A stretch of DNA of 64,000 nt, from the NCBI GenBank assembly GCA_937873695.1, contig CALMYL010000017.1, positions 62,001 through 126,000 on the forward strand, written 5' to 3'. The DNA is from an uncultured Ignavibacteria bacterium (GTDB lineage: Bacteria; Bacteroidota; Ignavibacteria; Tepidaquicellales; OLB5). The translations under genes and the position numbers were made by a program. Below, one piece after another: positions 16,609 through 26,756 of this stretch. Numbering within the stretch: the stretch's first letter is position 1; every line of letters begins with the position of its first letter. The notes below the pieces were generated by a model that saw nothing but the letters and a program-made list of their open reading frames with translations, did no database searches and was not told where the DNA came from.

Positions 16609-17871
16609 ATGCAAGAATCCGGTTCAAAAAATACTTCCGGCAGATCTGTGAATTCAGAAGTTCACAAAAAAAATGTCTCTGCAATAGTAATTGTTGCAGC
16701 ATTGGGATATTTTGTAGATATTTATGACCTGATTCTCTTTAGTATCGTAAGAATATCATCCCTGAAATCACTTGGCGTAACCGGTGACGCGTTACTTTCA
16801 GATGGTGTAATGCTGCTTAATATGCAGATGGCGGGAATGCTGATTGGCGGAATTTTGTGGGGAATACTTGGCGATAAACGCGGAAGAATATCAGTTTTGT
16901 TTGGCTCTATAATAATGTATTCTGTAGCAAATATCTTAAACGGATTTGTGATGGACGTGCAGCAGTATGCAATACTGAGAGTAATTGCGGGAATCGGGTT
17001 AGCAGGGGAGCTTGGCGCGGGAATTACTCTGGTGAGTGAAGTGATGAGCAAGGAGTCACGCGGCTATGGGACTACAATTGTTGCATCAGTTGGAATACTT
17101 GGAGCAGTTGTTGCAGCTTTTGTTGCTGATATATTTGACTGGCGAACTGCTTATTTTGTTGGCGGCGGATTAGGTCTATTGCTTCTGTTCTTAAGGATTG
17201 GTGTATATGAATCAGGTATGTTCAGAAATATTAAGAAAGATGAAATTGGCAGGGGACAGTTTCAGCATTTGTTTACAAACTGGGCAAGATTTAAAAAATA
17301 TGTAAAATGTATACTAATAGGTGCCCCGCTTTGGTTTGTGGTTGGAGTGCTTATCACTTTCAGTGATGCTTTTGCTAAAGCACTTGGGGTTGAAGGCATT
17401 GCCCCGGCGAAATCCGTAATGTTTACATACATAGGGCTTGCATTTGGTGACCTCTTAAGCGGATATTTGAGCCAGTATTTTAAATCCAGAAAAAAGATAA
17501 TATTTGCATTCATTCTTGCAACAAATATTCTGATTGTAATTTATCTTTTCTTCAATAGTTTCGGTTCATTTTACTTTTACTCAATTTGCCTGCTGCTAGG
17601 GGTGAGCTGCGGATACTGGGCAGTGTTTGTTACTAATGCATCAGAACAATTTGGTACGAATCTAAGGGCAACAGTAACAACAACTGTTCCCAATTTCGTA
17701 AGGGGGGCGATTGTTCCGTTAACACTATTGTTTCAGTACTTAAAGGGTCCAACAGGAATAATTTACTCCGCGGCAATTGTAGCAGGTATCGCACTATTAT
17801 TGGCGTACATATCAGCTTCAAAACTTGAGGAAACTTATGGTAAAGATCTTGATTACATCGAGATGATCTAA
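16609..17871 (+). CDS. Major facilitator superfamily transporter
   Basis: A 420-residue protein with about twelve membrane helices, starting with a polar 25-residue tail. The MFS loop 2-3 signature appears as GILWGILGDKRGR (about residues 80-92), and the helix 4-5 region has RVIAGIGLAGELGAGITLVSE, like the sugar/acid-proton symporter (SHS/ACS) branch. A second loop motif is weaker (LSQYFKSRKK). The substrate is unknown. Its closest general resemblance is to metabolite:H+ symporters that move carboxylates or aromatic acids. It stands alone, divergent from the HAD gene. Confidence 0.85.
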   Translation: MQESGSKNTSGRSVNSEVHKKNVSAIVIVAALGYFVDIYDLILFSIVRISSLKSLGVTGDALLSDGVMLLNMQMAGMLIGGILWGILGDKRGRISVLFGSIIMYSVANILNGFVMDVQQYAILRVIAGIGLAGELGAGITLVSEVMSKESRGYGTTIVASVGILGAVVAAFVADIFDWRTAYFVGGGLGLLLLFLRIGVYESGMFRNIKKDEIGRGQFQHLFTNWARFKKYVKCILIGAPLWFVVGVLITFSDAFAKALGVEGIAPAKSVMFTYIGLAFGDLLSGYLSQYFKSRKKIIFAFILATNILIVIYLFFNSFGSFYFYSICLLLGVSCGYWAVFVTNASEQFGTNLRATVTTTVPNFVRGAIVPLTLLFQYLKGPTGIIYSAAIVAGIALLLAYISASKLEETYGKDLDYIEMI

Positions 17872-17988
17872 CTTCCTTTAAATTCTTAAGTTATACTCGC
17901 TTAAAACGACTCAAAAAATAGCATTTCAGTTTAAATTCTTATATAATAATTTGTACCTTACATTATAAATCACACTGCTAATATTCCA

Positions 17989-19497
17989 ATGAAAAAAGTT
18001 TTAGTGTTACTTGTTTTTACGCTCCCTTTGTTATCATGCATTAATATCTTCGCAGACTATACTACACCAGGAACATCTGTAAGCTGGAATTTGAATGACC
18101 TGGTCACTAATTCAGGCGGAACGGTTACATTTTCAGGGGGAAATTATTTAATAAACTCTAATCTGACCGTTGCTTCATCTGATACGATTAAAATATTAAC
18201 AAATGCGACAGTAAAGCTTGCGCTTAATGTTGTCTTCAAAATAAGGGGGGTAATTATTGCATCGCCCCCGGACTCAATCAAAATAACATCTATTGATACT
18301 GCGCAGAAGTTTTCTGAAATGAGAATTGATACAAGCTCATCAAGTATTCTTCAGAAAGTGATATATGAATATAGTTTTAACGGTCTCAGAATATCCGATT
18401 GCAGTCCTTTGATAAATTTATGCATCATAAGAAACAATTGTTTCGGTAATTCTGCAACCACTGCTCCAGCAATAAATCTATTCCGTTCAGATGCTGTAAT
18501 CTCAAACAGTCTTCTATTCCACAATTATAAAGTTGCAATCGGTGGCGGCGCAAATATTCCCAATGCCCCGCAAATACTTAATAATTTAATAATTGAAAAT
18601 AATTATGCCAATGCCAACGCATCGCAGATCAACCTTGGACAATCAGGACCTGGAACGACTGTCATAAGGGGGAATACGATAAGGGGTCTTTATATAAATT
18701 CCGGCGGCATAGCAGTTTTGCCGGTTGGTACTTTTAATGTAATAATTGAAAACAATAACATCCGGAAAAATCGCTACGGCATTGCATTAAACGGAAGTGT
18801 GAATGCGATCATACGCGGAAACATTATTGACAGCAATAACATCCAGGGTTCCCCAAATCTGGGCGGAAGCGGATTGAATTTTGTGGGTTCTGGTATTACT
18901 GCAAAAGTATCAAAGAACATCATCCGGTGGAATTTGTGGGGTGTAACTTTGCAGAGCAATGCAGCACCGGTTTTTGGTGATCTCAGTATTTCTGATACAA
19001 ATTTTGTTGGTATGAACCAGATACACAGTAATTCAAACAGCGGTATTTTTTATGATTTTTATAATAATACTCCTAATCCAATTAAAGCAGAAAATAATTT
19101 CTGGGGTACAATGAACCAGGATAGTGTTGAAGCGCATATTTTTCATCAGCCTGATAGCTCCGCCTTCGGGATGGTTGATTACTTACCGCTTTGGGCTCCG
19201 GTTGGAGTGACAGCATTGAACACAGGGATTCCGGAAGAATTCATGTTGTACGATGCATATCCAAATCCTTTTAATCCGGTTACTACAATCAAGTTTGATA
19301 TTTCAAGTAATTCGGATGTGAAGATTTTTGTTTATGATATTACAGGCAGGCAAACGGCAATTTTGATTGATCAGAATCTGAATCCCGGAAAATATTCAGT
19401 TAATTTTAACGCCTCAAATCTAGCAAGCGGGATCTATTTTTATAAACTTCAAACCGAAGGCTTCATTTCGGCAAAAAAGCTGGTTTTAATAAAGTAA
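17989..19497 (+). CDS. Secreted right-handed beta-helix protein with T9SS sorting domain
   Basis: A 502-residue exported protein. The signal peptide covers residues 1-22. From about 100 to 370 there are repeated short strands of the NosD/pectin-lyase-like type (for example RGNTIRGLYI, IIENNNIRKNRYGIAL, IIRGNIIDSNNI). A NNFWG motif near 365 is typical of the end of such helices. The last 78 residues begin with PNPFNP (from residue 425) and end KKLVLIK, the T9SS type A C-terminal domain that targets cargo through the outer membrane. The helix may bind or cleave polysaccharide, but no catalytic residues can be named. It is the first of four T9SS cargo genes in a row. Confidence 0.82.
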   Translation: MKKVLVLLVFTLPLLSCINIFADYTTPGTSVSWNLNDLVTNSGGTVTFSGGNYLINSNLTVASSDTIKILTNATVKLALNVVFKIRGVIIASPPDSIKITSIDTAQKFSEMRIDTSSSSILQKVIYEYSFNGLRISDCSPLINLCIIRNNCFGNSATTAPAINLFRSDAVISNSLLFHNYKVAIGGGANIPNAPQILNNLIIENNYANANASQINLGQSGPGTTVIRGNTIRGLYINSGGIAVLPVGTFNVIIENNNIRKNRYGIALNGSVNAIIRGNIIDSNNIQGSPNLGGSGLNFVGSGITAKVSKNIIRWNLWGVTLQSNAAPVFGDLSISDTNFVGMNQIHSNSNSGIFYDFYNNTPNPIKAENNFWGTMNQDSVEAHIFHQPDSSAFGMVDYLPLWAPVGVTALNTGIPEEFMLYDAYPNPFNPVTTIKFDISSNSDVKIFVYDITGRQTAILIDQNLNPGKYSVNFNASNLASGIYFYKLQTEGFISAKKLVLIK

Positions 19498-19573
19498 CCT
19501 GTTACTGCCGGTAATATTGAAAGATTGTACTTATTTAGCTATTTTGAATCATTCATCTAATAAAAACCAGATT

Positions 19574-21979
19574 ATGAAATTAAACAGAACGGTCTTTTTA
19601 GTCCTTGCTGCATTTATTATCGGCGGGATATCACTTTTAGGTTATAAATTCGCTGAAAACGGGACAGGATCTCACCAAACTGAGATTCAGGAAAAGTATT
19701 CTCAGGTGAAAATATTCGCATCAAATGAATCTGATTTTCACGCGATAGAACATGCTGGTCTTGATCTTGATCATGTTGAATCAATTGATAATTATGTTGT
19801 AGCGTGGTTATCTGAATCAGAAATTGAGATGCTGAGGAAATCAGGTATAGCCTATCAGGTCACAGTTGATGACTGGATGCAGTATTATAACAGCAGACCT
19901 GTTATGAGCGAACCTGAAAGACGTCTTGCGATTCAGCAATCAACCAGCGATTTTAATGTGACCCATTCAGTTTATGGCTCAATGGGCGGATATATGACAT
20001 ATTCCCAGGTAGTTAATAAACTTGATTCTATGAGATTGGAGTACCCCGGACTTATTTCTTCTAAATTTTCAATCGGCAGTACACATCTAGGAAATCAGAT
20101 GTGGACTGTTAGGGTTTCAAATAGTCCGGATGCACCAACGGGCAGACCTGAAGTCTGGTTTCACTCGTTAATTCACGCCAGAGAGCCGATGAGTATGACG
20201 CAGAATATGTATTTTATTTACTGGCTGCTTGAAAACTATAATATAGACCCGTATGCAACATATATTCTCAGATACAGGGAGCTTTATTTTACGCCGGTAT
20301 TTAATGCAGATGGATACTTACATAATGAGTCAACAAATCCAAACGGCGGAGGCATGTGGCGTATCAGCCGTAAGCCATGTACCGGAGGAACAGGTGCAGA
20401 CCTGAACAGGAATTACGGACCATATGCTTTCTGGAATTTTGCAGGCGGCGGTTCATCGACCACTTGTGGCAGTGAGACATTCAGGGGCGATTTGCCCTTT
20501 GACCAGGTTGAAACACAGAACGCTATGAATTTTGTAAACTCAAGGAATTTTAAAGGAGCTTTAAGTTATCACACTTACGGTAACTATTTCATCAGGCCAT
20601 GGGGATATTCCGGGGCTGTTTCACCGGATGAAAATATATTCCAGAATTTTTCGGCTGATATGATATTACAGAATCAATATACAGTAGGAAGAAGCCTGCA
20701 AACAGTGGGTTACACAGTGAGGGGAACAACAGACGACTGGTATTACAACGATTCAGGCCATGCGAAAATTATCGCTATGACACCAGAAGTAGGAACATCA
20801 ACTGATGGTTTCTGGCCTGCTCAAAACAGGATACTTCCTTTGGCGCAGTCAACAGTATGGTCGAATATTTATTTCTCACTTGCTTGCGGCGGTTACACTG
20901 TACCTGAAAGGACTTCACTCAATAAATTATCTTATTTGCCCGGTGAATCAGGAAGCCTAAAGGTTAATTTCAAAAACAAAGGATTGAATCCTGCTCAGAA
21001 TGTTAAAATTGAATTAACTTCACAGAGTCCGTATATCAACATTTCTGGAGTAACGTTCAGTTATAATTCTATTGCTTCTTATTACCAGGATAGCGTTTCG
21101 CTTAATTTTAATGTACTTGCCGGGGCTCCGCTTAACAAAGGTTTGCCTATTGTTCTGAAAATTAAGCAGAACGACACCAGTATAGTTCACCAGCAGAAAA
21201 TTTATGTGTGTGTTGGCGGCGGAACCACGACACTTGCTGATAGCGCCGAGAACGGCACGGGTAACTGGACATTTACAGGGGGTTGGGGTACTACTACTTC
21301 GCAGTCATATTCACCGCCAACATCGTTTACCGAGAGTCCGACGGGGAATTATGGAAATACACAGACAAGAACAATGACTCTTGCTGTGCCAATAAATGTA
21401 TCATCATTTCCGGTAACGGTTTTATCTTATTACTTCAGGCATGATATTGAACCATTGGATAATGCATATATCCAGGTTTCCAGCAATAACGGCACTAACT
21501 GGGTATCGGTGAAATATTACTACGGACAGCAGCTAAGCTGGAAGCAGGAAATATTGGATATTTCTGAACTTGCAAACAGTTCTGCTCAAATGAAGATCAG
21601 ATTTATTCTTGTGACAAACAGAAGTGTAGCAGCTGACGGATTCTATGTTGATAACATCAAAATCCAGAATTACCAGGATGTTTTAACAGGCGTTAGCAGC
21701 AGCGGAGAAGTTCCCGATAGATTTTTGCTGGAGCAGAATTATCCGAATCCGTTTAACCCTGTTACTAAAATAAGATACCAGCTTCCGAAGGCAGGATTTG
21801 TGAAGTTAACAGTTTTTGACGCTTTGGGAAAGGTAGTGCAGATACTGGTGAATGAAAATAAGCACGCCGGAGTATTTGAAGACAGCTTCGACGCTTCGAA
21901 TCTTGCGACCGGAGTTTATTTTTACAAACTCGAAAGCACAGAATTCACAGATATCAAAAAAATGGTGCTAGTAAAATAG
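19574..21979 (+). CDS. Secreted M14 zinc carboxypeptidase with T9SS sorting domain (paralogue 1)
   Basis: I chose the ATG at 19574 because it starts the signal/membrane segment (MKLNRTVFLVLAAFIIGG); an upstream ATG at 19517 would add 19 polar residues. The 801-residue protein has a propeptide (about 30-125), an M14 domain (about 130-440) with the zinc pair HAREP (His201, Glu204), the substrate-site DLNRNYG, the third ligand in YHTYGNY and the catalytic Glu in MTPEVG. A CARDB-like beta domain follows, then a jelly-roll domain with GFYVDNIKI, as in immune-inhibitor-A-type proteases. The C-terminal 78 residues begin with PNPFNP. It should act outside the cell, removing C-terminal residues from peptides. 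The next gene is a close paralogue. Confidence 0.88.
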   Translation: MKLNRTVFLVLAAFIIGGISLLGYKFAENGTGSHQTEIQEKYSQVKIFASNESDFHAIEHAGLDLDHVESIDNYVVAWLSESEIEMLRKSGIAYQVTVDDWMQYYNSRPVMSEPERRLAIQQSTSDFNVTHSVYGSMGGYMTYSQVVNKLDSMRLEYPGLISSKFSIGSTHLGNQMWTVRVSNSPDAPTGRPEVWFHSLIHAREPMSMTQNMYFIYWLLENYNIDPYATYILRYRELYFTPVFNADGYLHNESTNPNGGGMWRISRKPCTGGTGADLNRNYGPYAFWNFAGGGSSTTCGSETFRGDLPFDQVETQNAMNFVNSRNFKGALSYHTYGNYFIRPWGYSGAVSPDENIFQNFSADMILQNQYTVGRSLQTVGYTVRGTTDDWYYNDSGHAKIIAMTPEVGTSTDGFWPAQNRILPLAQSTVWSNIYFSLACGGYTVPERTSLNKLSYLPGESGSLKVNFKNKGLNPAQNVKIELTSQSPYINISGVTFSYNSIASYYQDSVSLNFNVLAGAPLNKGLPIVLKIKQNDTSIVHQQKIYVCVGGGTTTLADSAENGTGNWTFTGGWGTTTSQSYSPPTSFTESPTGNYGNTQTRTMTLAVPINVSSFPVTVLSYYFRHDIEPLDNAYIQVSSNNGTNWVSVKYYYGQQLSWKQEILDISELANSSAQMKIRFILVTNRSVAADGFYVDNIKIQNYQDVLTGVSSSGEVPDRFLLEQNYPNPFNPVTKIRYQLPKAGFVKLTVFDALGKVVQILVNENKHAGVFEDSFDASNLATGVYFYKLESTEFTDIKKMVLVK

Positions 21980-22023
21980 CGGAACTGATGGGAAAGTTTA
22001 AAATTTTTCAAAATTAAGGAAAA

Positions 22024-22047
22024 GGGCGGTGAAACCGCTCTTTTTTT
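22024..22047 (+). terminator. Rho-independent terminator after the first M14 gene
   Basis: GGGCGGT (22024-22030) pairs with ACCGCTC (22034-22040) around a GAA loop, with one G-T pair. Seven T follow at 22041-22047. It lies 45 bases after the stop at 21979 and separates the two M14 paralogues into different transcripts. The rest of the gap to 22183 is AT-rich with nothing recognisable. Confidence 0.85.
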
Positions 22048-22183
22048 ATTATTTTTTGTAGGAATAGAAGCTAAAATAACTAACTAAAACCCCTAATAAA
22101 CACAAAATTAAAAAGATTGATTTAAGCCTCTAAATACATTAAATTATGATATTATTCCAAATTTATTACTATTTATACACATA

Positions 22184-24604
22184 ATGAAAAGCTATAAGAA
22201 CACTTTATATACATTTATGGGTTTGGCTTTGATAGGGATTATCTCCTATTTTTCTTTTAATGCATTTAATTTTGAATCATCAAATGGAGTTGAAAGGCAG
22301 CCAAAACATTCACAGGTACGTATCTTCACAAAGACTGAAGCAGATTTCAGAAAGATAGAAGATGTTGGATTGCATATAGATCATGCGATCACCAAAATGG
22401 GTCATTATTCAGAAACATGGCTTTCTGAATATGAAATGAATTTGTTGAGTCTATCGGGAGTTCCCTTTGAAGTGCTGGTTGATGACTGGCAGGCATACTA
22501 TGATAACCTGCCCAAAATGACACCGGGCGAAATTGATGCCCAGATGCAGCAGGTTTATGAAAGAGACGCCATTACTCATTCAATTTACGGAACAATGGGC
22601 GGTTATATGAAATACGATGAGGTTGTAGCCAAGCTTGATTCCATGAGGATGTGGTACCCTCAGTTCATTTCAGCAAAATATTCTGTTGGTACAACATACG
22701 AAGGCAGAACAATGTGGGCAGTCAGAGTAACCAATGGTCCTGATGCACCTACCGGCAGACCGGAAGTGTTAATGCACGCTTTGATCCACGCACGTGAACC
22801 TGAAAGCATGGAAACACAATTTTATTATATGTTCTGGCTGTTTGAAAATTATAACACAGACCCAACTGCCAGATATATACTTAACAACAGAGAAATTTAC
22901 TGGATTCCCGTGCTGAACGCAGATGGATATGTACATAACCAGACCACAAATCCGAACGGCGGCGGAATGTGGAGAGCAAACAAACATCTTAACAGCCCGC
23001 CAAGTTTAACCTGCGGACCCGTAGATCCAAACAGGAATTTTGGTACTTACCAGTTCTGGAATTCAAGTAATAACGGTTCAAGCACCGATCCTTGCAGCGG
23101 GGGACAGGGAACGTACCGCGGCACCCTTCCCTTTTCTGAACTTGAAACACAGCATATAAAGACGTTTGTAAATTCACGAAATTTTAAAACAGCTTTCAGC
23201 GCACATACTTACGGAAATTACTTAATAAAACCCTGGTGCTGGCAGGATCCTATTGGCACACCGGATGACGCGATGTATACACAATTCCTTGCTGATATGC
23301 AGGTTTCCAACGGGTATACAACCGGATTTCCATCACAGACTGTTGGATACAAAGTAAGAGGCGGAACGGATGATTGGTACTACAATGATTCAGGTCACGC
23401 AAAGATATTTTCATTCACACCTGAAACAGGTAATAGTTTTTGGCCCTCGCAGTCAGAAATTATTCCGCTGGCACAGGGAATGTTATTTTCAAATCAATAT
23501 ATTTCATTAATTGCGGGACCGTATGTAAACCCGCTTACAAAAGGATTCAATCAGCCTACATATACTCCCGGGCAGGCGGGGACTTTCAAGATCAAGTTCC
23601 GTAATAAGGGCGTTATGACTGCGAACAATGTAAGAGTCACTTTGACACCTCTGAATGGTAATGTTACTATTCCGACTCAGCAATATACATATCCAAATCT
23701 GGCAACATTTGCTACAGATAGTTCGACTTTTAATTTTACAATTTCAGGAGCTGCTCCAAACAACTGCGGAATTCCGCTCAGTTTAACAATAAAGCTTGAT
23801 ACTACAACCATCTATTCTTCAGCAGAATATATTCTGGTTGGAACCGGAACAGTAACTCTGAATGATAATGCTTCAAGTTTCAGCGGGTGGACTACGAATG
23901 CAGCATGGAATATCACTACTGCGCAGTTTAATTCCTCTCCGTCTTCATTCACCGATAGCCCGACGGGTAATTATGGAAACAACATAAATACAAACATGAC
24001 ACTGGCAACAGCAATTAATGTTTCAGCAACCCCTGTGGTATATTTATCTTTCTGGCACCGCTACGCTACTGAAGCCGGTTATGATTTCTGCTACGTAGAA
24101 GTTTCAAGTGATAACGGCGCTAACTGGCAGCAGGTTACATCATATAACGGAAATATGACAACATGGACTCAACAGACATTTGATATTACTTCATATGCCG
24201 GCGGTTCAACACAGCTTAAGATCAGATTCAGGCTTACATCAGATGCGGGTTTAACAGGTGACGGATGGTATATTGATGATGTTAAGCTTACCAATTACTG
24301 CGGTTCACTGGTTGGTGTAACGGGCAATAATAATATACCGCTGGTTTACTCACTGGAACAGAATTATCCTAATCCGTTCAATCCGGCTACTGTGATCAAA
24401 TACCAGATTCCTAAAGCTTCAAACGTAAAAATTAGCATTTTTGATATACTTGGGAAAGAAGTTGCTTCATTGATAAACGGCAGAGTAGAAGCCGGTTACC
24501 ATCAGGTTGAATTTGACGGCAGCAATTTTGCAAGCGGTTTGTACCTGTACAAGATAGAGGCAGAAGGCTTTACTGACGTAAAAAAGATGATATTAGTTAA
24601 GTAA
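22184..24604 (+). CDS. Secreted M14 zinc carboxypeptidase with T9SS sorting domain (paralogue 2)
   Basis: An 806-residue protein with the same architecture as the preceding gene: N-terminal membrane/signal segment, propeptide with a conserved VDDW-x-x-YY block, M14 domain, CARDB-like domain, jelly-roll with GWYIDDVKL, and a 78-residue T9SS domain starting at PNPFNP. Zinc ligands HAREP and AHTYGNY and the catalytic FTPETG are kept. The Arg-binding motif reads DPNRNFG instead of DLNRNYG, and an extra Cys-containing loop lies around CGPVDPNRN and PCSGGQG. Identity to its neighbour is high by eye, so the pair is a tandem duplication with some divergence, perhaps of substrate preference. Confidence 0.88.
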   Translation: MKSYKNTLYTFMGLALIGIISYFSFNAFNFESSNGVERQPKHSQVRIFTKTEADFRKIEDVGLHIDHAITKMGHYSETWLSEYEMNLLSLSGVPFEVLVDDWQAYYDNLPKMTPGEIDAQMQQVYERDAITHSIYGTMGGYMKYDEVVAKLDSMRMWYPQFISAKYSVGTTYEGRTMWAVRVTNGPDAPTGRPEVLMHALIHAREPESMETQFYYMFWLFENYNTDPTARYILNNREIYWIPVLNADGYVHNQTTNPNGGGMWRANKHLNSPPSLTCGPVDPNRNFGTYQFWNSSNNGSSTDPCSGGQGTYRGTLPFSELETQHIKTFVNSRNFKTAFSAHTYGNYLIKPWCWQDPIGTPDDAMYTQFLADMQVSNGYTTGFPSQTVGYKVRGGTDDWYYNDSGHAKIFSFTPETGNSFWPSQSEIIPLAQGMLFSNQYISLIAGPYVNPLTKGFNQPTYTPGQAGTFKIKFRNKGVMTANNVRVTLTPLNGNVTIPTQQYTYPNLATFATDSSTFNFTISGAAPNNCGIPLSLTIKLDTTTIYSSAEYILVGTGTVTLNDNASSFSGWTTNAAWNITTAQFNSSPSSFTDSPTGNYGNNINTNMTLATAINVSATPVVYLSFWHRYATEAGYDFCYVEVSSDNGANWQQVTSYNGNMTTWTQQTFDITSYAGGSTQLKIRFRLTSDAGLTGDGWYIDDVKLTNYCGSLVGVTGNNNIPLVYSLEQNYPNPFNPATVIKYQIPKASNVKISIFDILGKEVASLINGRVEAGYHQVEFDGSNFASGLYLYKIEAEGFTDVKKMILVK

Positions 24605-24630
24605 AAAAATCATTAAATTGCATTTAATTA

Positions 24631-24664
24631 AAAGCCTGCTTTATTAAAGCAGGCTTTGTTTTAT
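24631..24664 (+). terminator. Rho-independent terminator after the second M14 gene
   Basis: AAAGCCTGCTTT (24631-24642) pairs perfectly with AAAGCAGGCTTT (24646-24657) around an ATT loop. GTTTTAT follows. It lies 26 bases after the stop at 24604 and 19 bases before the next start. Confidence 0.88.
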
Positions 24665-24682
24665 CAATAATTCTTTAATATC

Positions 24683-26638
24683 ATGATCAAAAAAATAGTT
24701 ATTACTGTTTCAGTATTTGCCCTGATTCTGTTGACTGCAGTCGTATTCCGAAGCAATGAAAATTCTGTCTATTCCGGGATTGACTTGCAGAATGTGAATG
24801 TGCTTAAAAGGACTTGCGGTACTATGGCTGACCTTGAAATGCAGTATAAGATGGATCCAACATACAGGCAGCGTATGGCTGATATGGAAAAGTATGTTGA
24901 AAAATTCACAAAGGAATACAGCCGCAAAGAAGGCGACCTGACGGTAATTACTATTCCGGTTGTCGTTCATGTTGTCTGGAATACACCGGTGCAGAATATT
25001 TCAGATGAACAGATACTCTCTCAGATAGAAGTTCTGAATAAAGATTTCAGACGATTAAATGCTGATACAACAAATACACCTGCACCATGGAAATCACTTG
25101 GAGCCGATTGCCAGATAGAGTTCAAAATGGCAAGACGTGACCCGAACGGAATACCAACTCTTGGAATAACCAGAACACAGACTAGTATAACCGAATTTGG
25201 ACAAAGCTCTGCGCTTAAGTTCACATCTTCCGGAGGTCATGACGCCTGGGATAGAGACAGGTATTTGAATCTGTGGGTCGCAAATCTTGGAAGCCAGCTG
25301 CTTGGTTACGCCACGTTTCCGGGCGGCAATGCGGCTTTGGATGGTGTAGCAATAGGATACAATTATTTCGGAACGGTTGGAACACTTTCTCCACCGTACA
25401 ACAAAGGCAGAACGGCAACGCATGAAGTAGGTCACTGGCTTTGGCTGTACCATATTTGGGGTGATGATAACGGTTCATGCGGCGGCTCTGATCTTGTTGG
25501 CGACACTCCGAACCAGGCTGCTGAATTTTACGGATGCCCGGGCTACCCGACTGTAGACGCATGTTCACCATCAGCGCCCGGTGTGATGTTCATGAATTAT
25601 ATGGATTATACCGATGATGCATGTATGAACTTATTCACAAACGGTCAGTTAGTCAGGATAAATTCTGCCATGAATGGCCCCAGACTTCCCCTGCAATCTT
25701 CCAACGGACATATTGACATCAGCGGTATGCCAATATGCCTGTTCAAAGCTGATAGTGTTTCTATACAGTACAATAATCCGGTACATTTTTCTGATCTCTC
25801 TGCGGGAATACCGACTGGATGGCAGTGGACATTCACAGGCGGGTCGCCTTCAACATCAACATCCCAGAATCCAACAGTCACTTATACAACACCGGGTTTG
25901 TACACTGTTAAGCTGAGAGTTTCAAACAGTTTTGGCTCTGATTCGCTTACAAAAACCTCGTATATAAGGGTTCGCGGGGCTTCAATGTCAAACTTCAACG
26001 TATTGGATCCTCCTACATTCACCAGGCTTGGTGTAAACTCAGGTGATACTTCGAAAGCTGTATTTAAATGGCAGAAAAGCTCCACAAATAATTCTGTAAA
26101 CTACAAGTTTAAATTAAGGAAGATCGGCGGAACTACAGATTATCTCTTTACTGCAAACTCCGGCGGATTGGATACAATTGCCGGAGTGAGAAGAAGCCAG
26201 TTGGATTCTATTGCCGTTCAGATGGGCGTAACAGGTGATTCAGTTAGGTGTACCTGGCGTGCATGGGCTTACAACGGGATCGATTCTCTGCAGTCACTTA
26301 ACTCATTTATCATTACACTGGTCCGTTCACCAATTGGTATTCAGGTTATATCCTCAGAGATTCCCCAAAAATTTGCATTATATAATAACTATCCGAACCC
26401 GTTTAACCCTGTTACACGAATAAATTTTGATATACCCAAATTAAGCGGGGATAAGAATGTGCAGATTGAAGTATATGATGTACAGGGCAGCCTTGTAGAG
26501 TTGTTAGCCAATCAGAATATGGATGCCGGCAGGTATTCCATAGACTGGAATGCTGTGAATTTTTCAAGCGGAATTTATTTTTACAGAATAACTGCAGGCA
26601 GCTTTACCGATACAAAAAAAATGGTGCTTGTAAAATAG
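24683..26638 (+). CDS. Secreted M43-type metalloprotease with PKD and T9SS sorting domains
   Basis: A 651-residue exported protease. Residues 1-22 are a signal peptide. A pappalysin/cytophagalysin-type domain has HEVGHWLWLYHIWGDD near residue 250 (zinc ligands HExxH plus a later His) and the Met-turn MFMNYMDYTDD. A PKD domain (about 345-435) has the typical GWQWTFTGG and YTVKLRVSNSFG strands. A further fibronectin-like beta domain precedes a sorting domain starting with PNPFNP, 81 residues from the end, finishing KKMVLVK. It should cleave proteins outside the cell after T9SS export. It follows two M14 exopeptidases, suggesting joint breakdown of extracellular protein. Confidence 0.88.
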   Translation: MIKKIVITVSVFALILLTAVVFRSNENSVYSGIDLQNVNVLKRTCGTMADLEMQYKMDPTYRQRMADMEKYVEKFTKEYSRKEGDLTVITIPVVVHVVWNTPVQNISDEQILSQIEVLNKDFRRLNADTTNTPAPWKSLGADCQIEFKMARRDPNGIPTLGITRTQTSITEFGQSSALKFTSSGGHDAWDRDRYLNLWVANLGSQLLGYATFPGGNAALDGVAIGYNYFGTVGTLSPPYNKGRTATHEVGHWLWLYHIWGDDNGSCGGSDLVGDTPNQAAEFYGCPGYPTVDACSPSAPGVMFMNYMDYTDDACMNLFTNGQLVRINSAMNGPRLPLQSSNGHIDISGMPICLFKADSVSIQYNNPVHFSDLSAGIPTGWQWTFTGGSPSTSTSQNPTVTYTTPGLYTVKLRVSNSFGSDSLTKTSYIRVRGASMSNFNVLDPPTFTRLGVNSGDTSKAVFKWQKSSTNNSVNYKFKLRKIGGTTDYLFTANSGGLDTIAGVRRSQLDSIAVQMGVTGDSVRCTWRAWAYNGIDSLQSLNSFIITLVRSPIGIQVISSEIPQKFALYNNYPNPFNPVTRINFDIPKLSGDKNVQIEVYDVQGSLVELLANQNMDAGRYSIDWNAVNFSSGIYFYRITAGSFTDTKKMVLVK

Positions 26639-26648
26639 GCTTTCACTT

Positions 26649-26682
26649 ATGCCCCGCAGGTTTATTTGCGGGGCATGTTTTA
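26649..26682 (+). terminator. Rho-independent terminator after the M43 protease gene
   Basis: ATGCCCCGCA (26649-26658) pairs with TGCGGGGCAT (26667-26676) around an 8-base loop. GTTTTA follows. It sits 11 bases after the stop. Confidence 0.82.
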
Positions 26683-26756
26683 CTTAACTGCAAATGCCCT
26701 TCATTGGCAGTTGAATAATGTATTTTATTATTCAGTTGTTATAACTAAATTAAATC

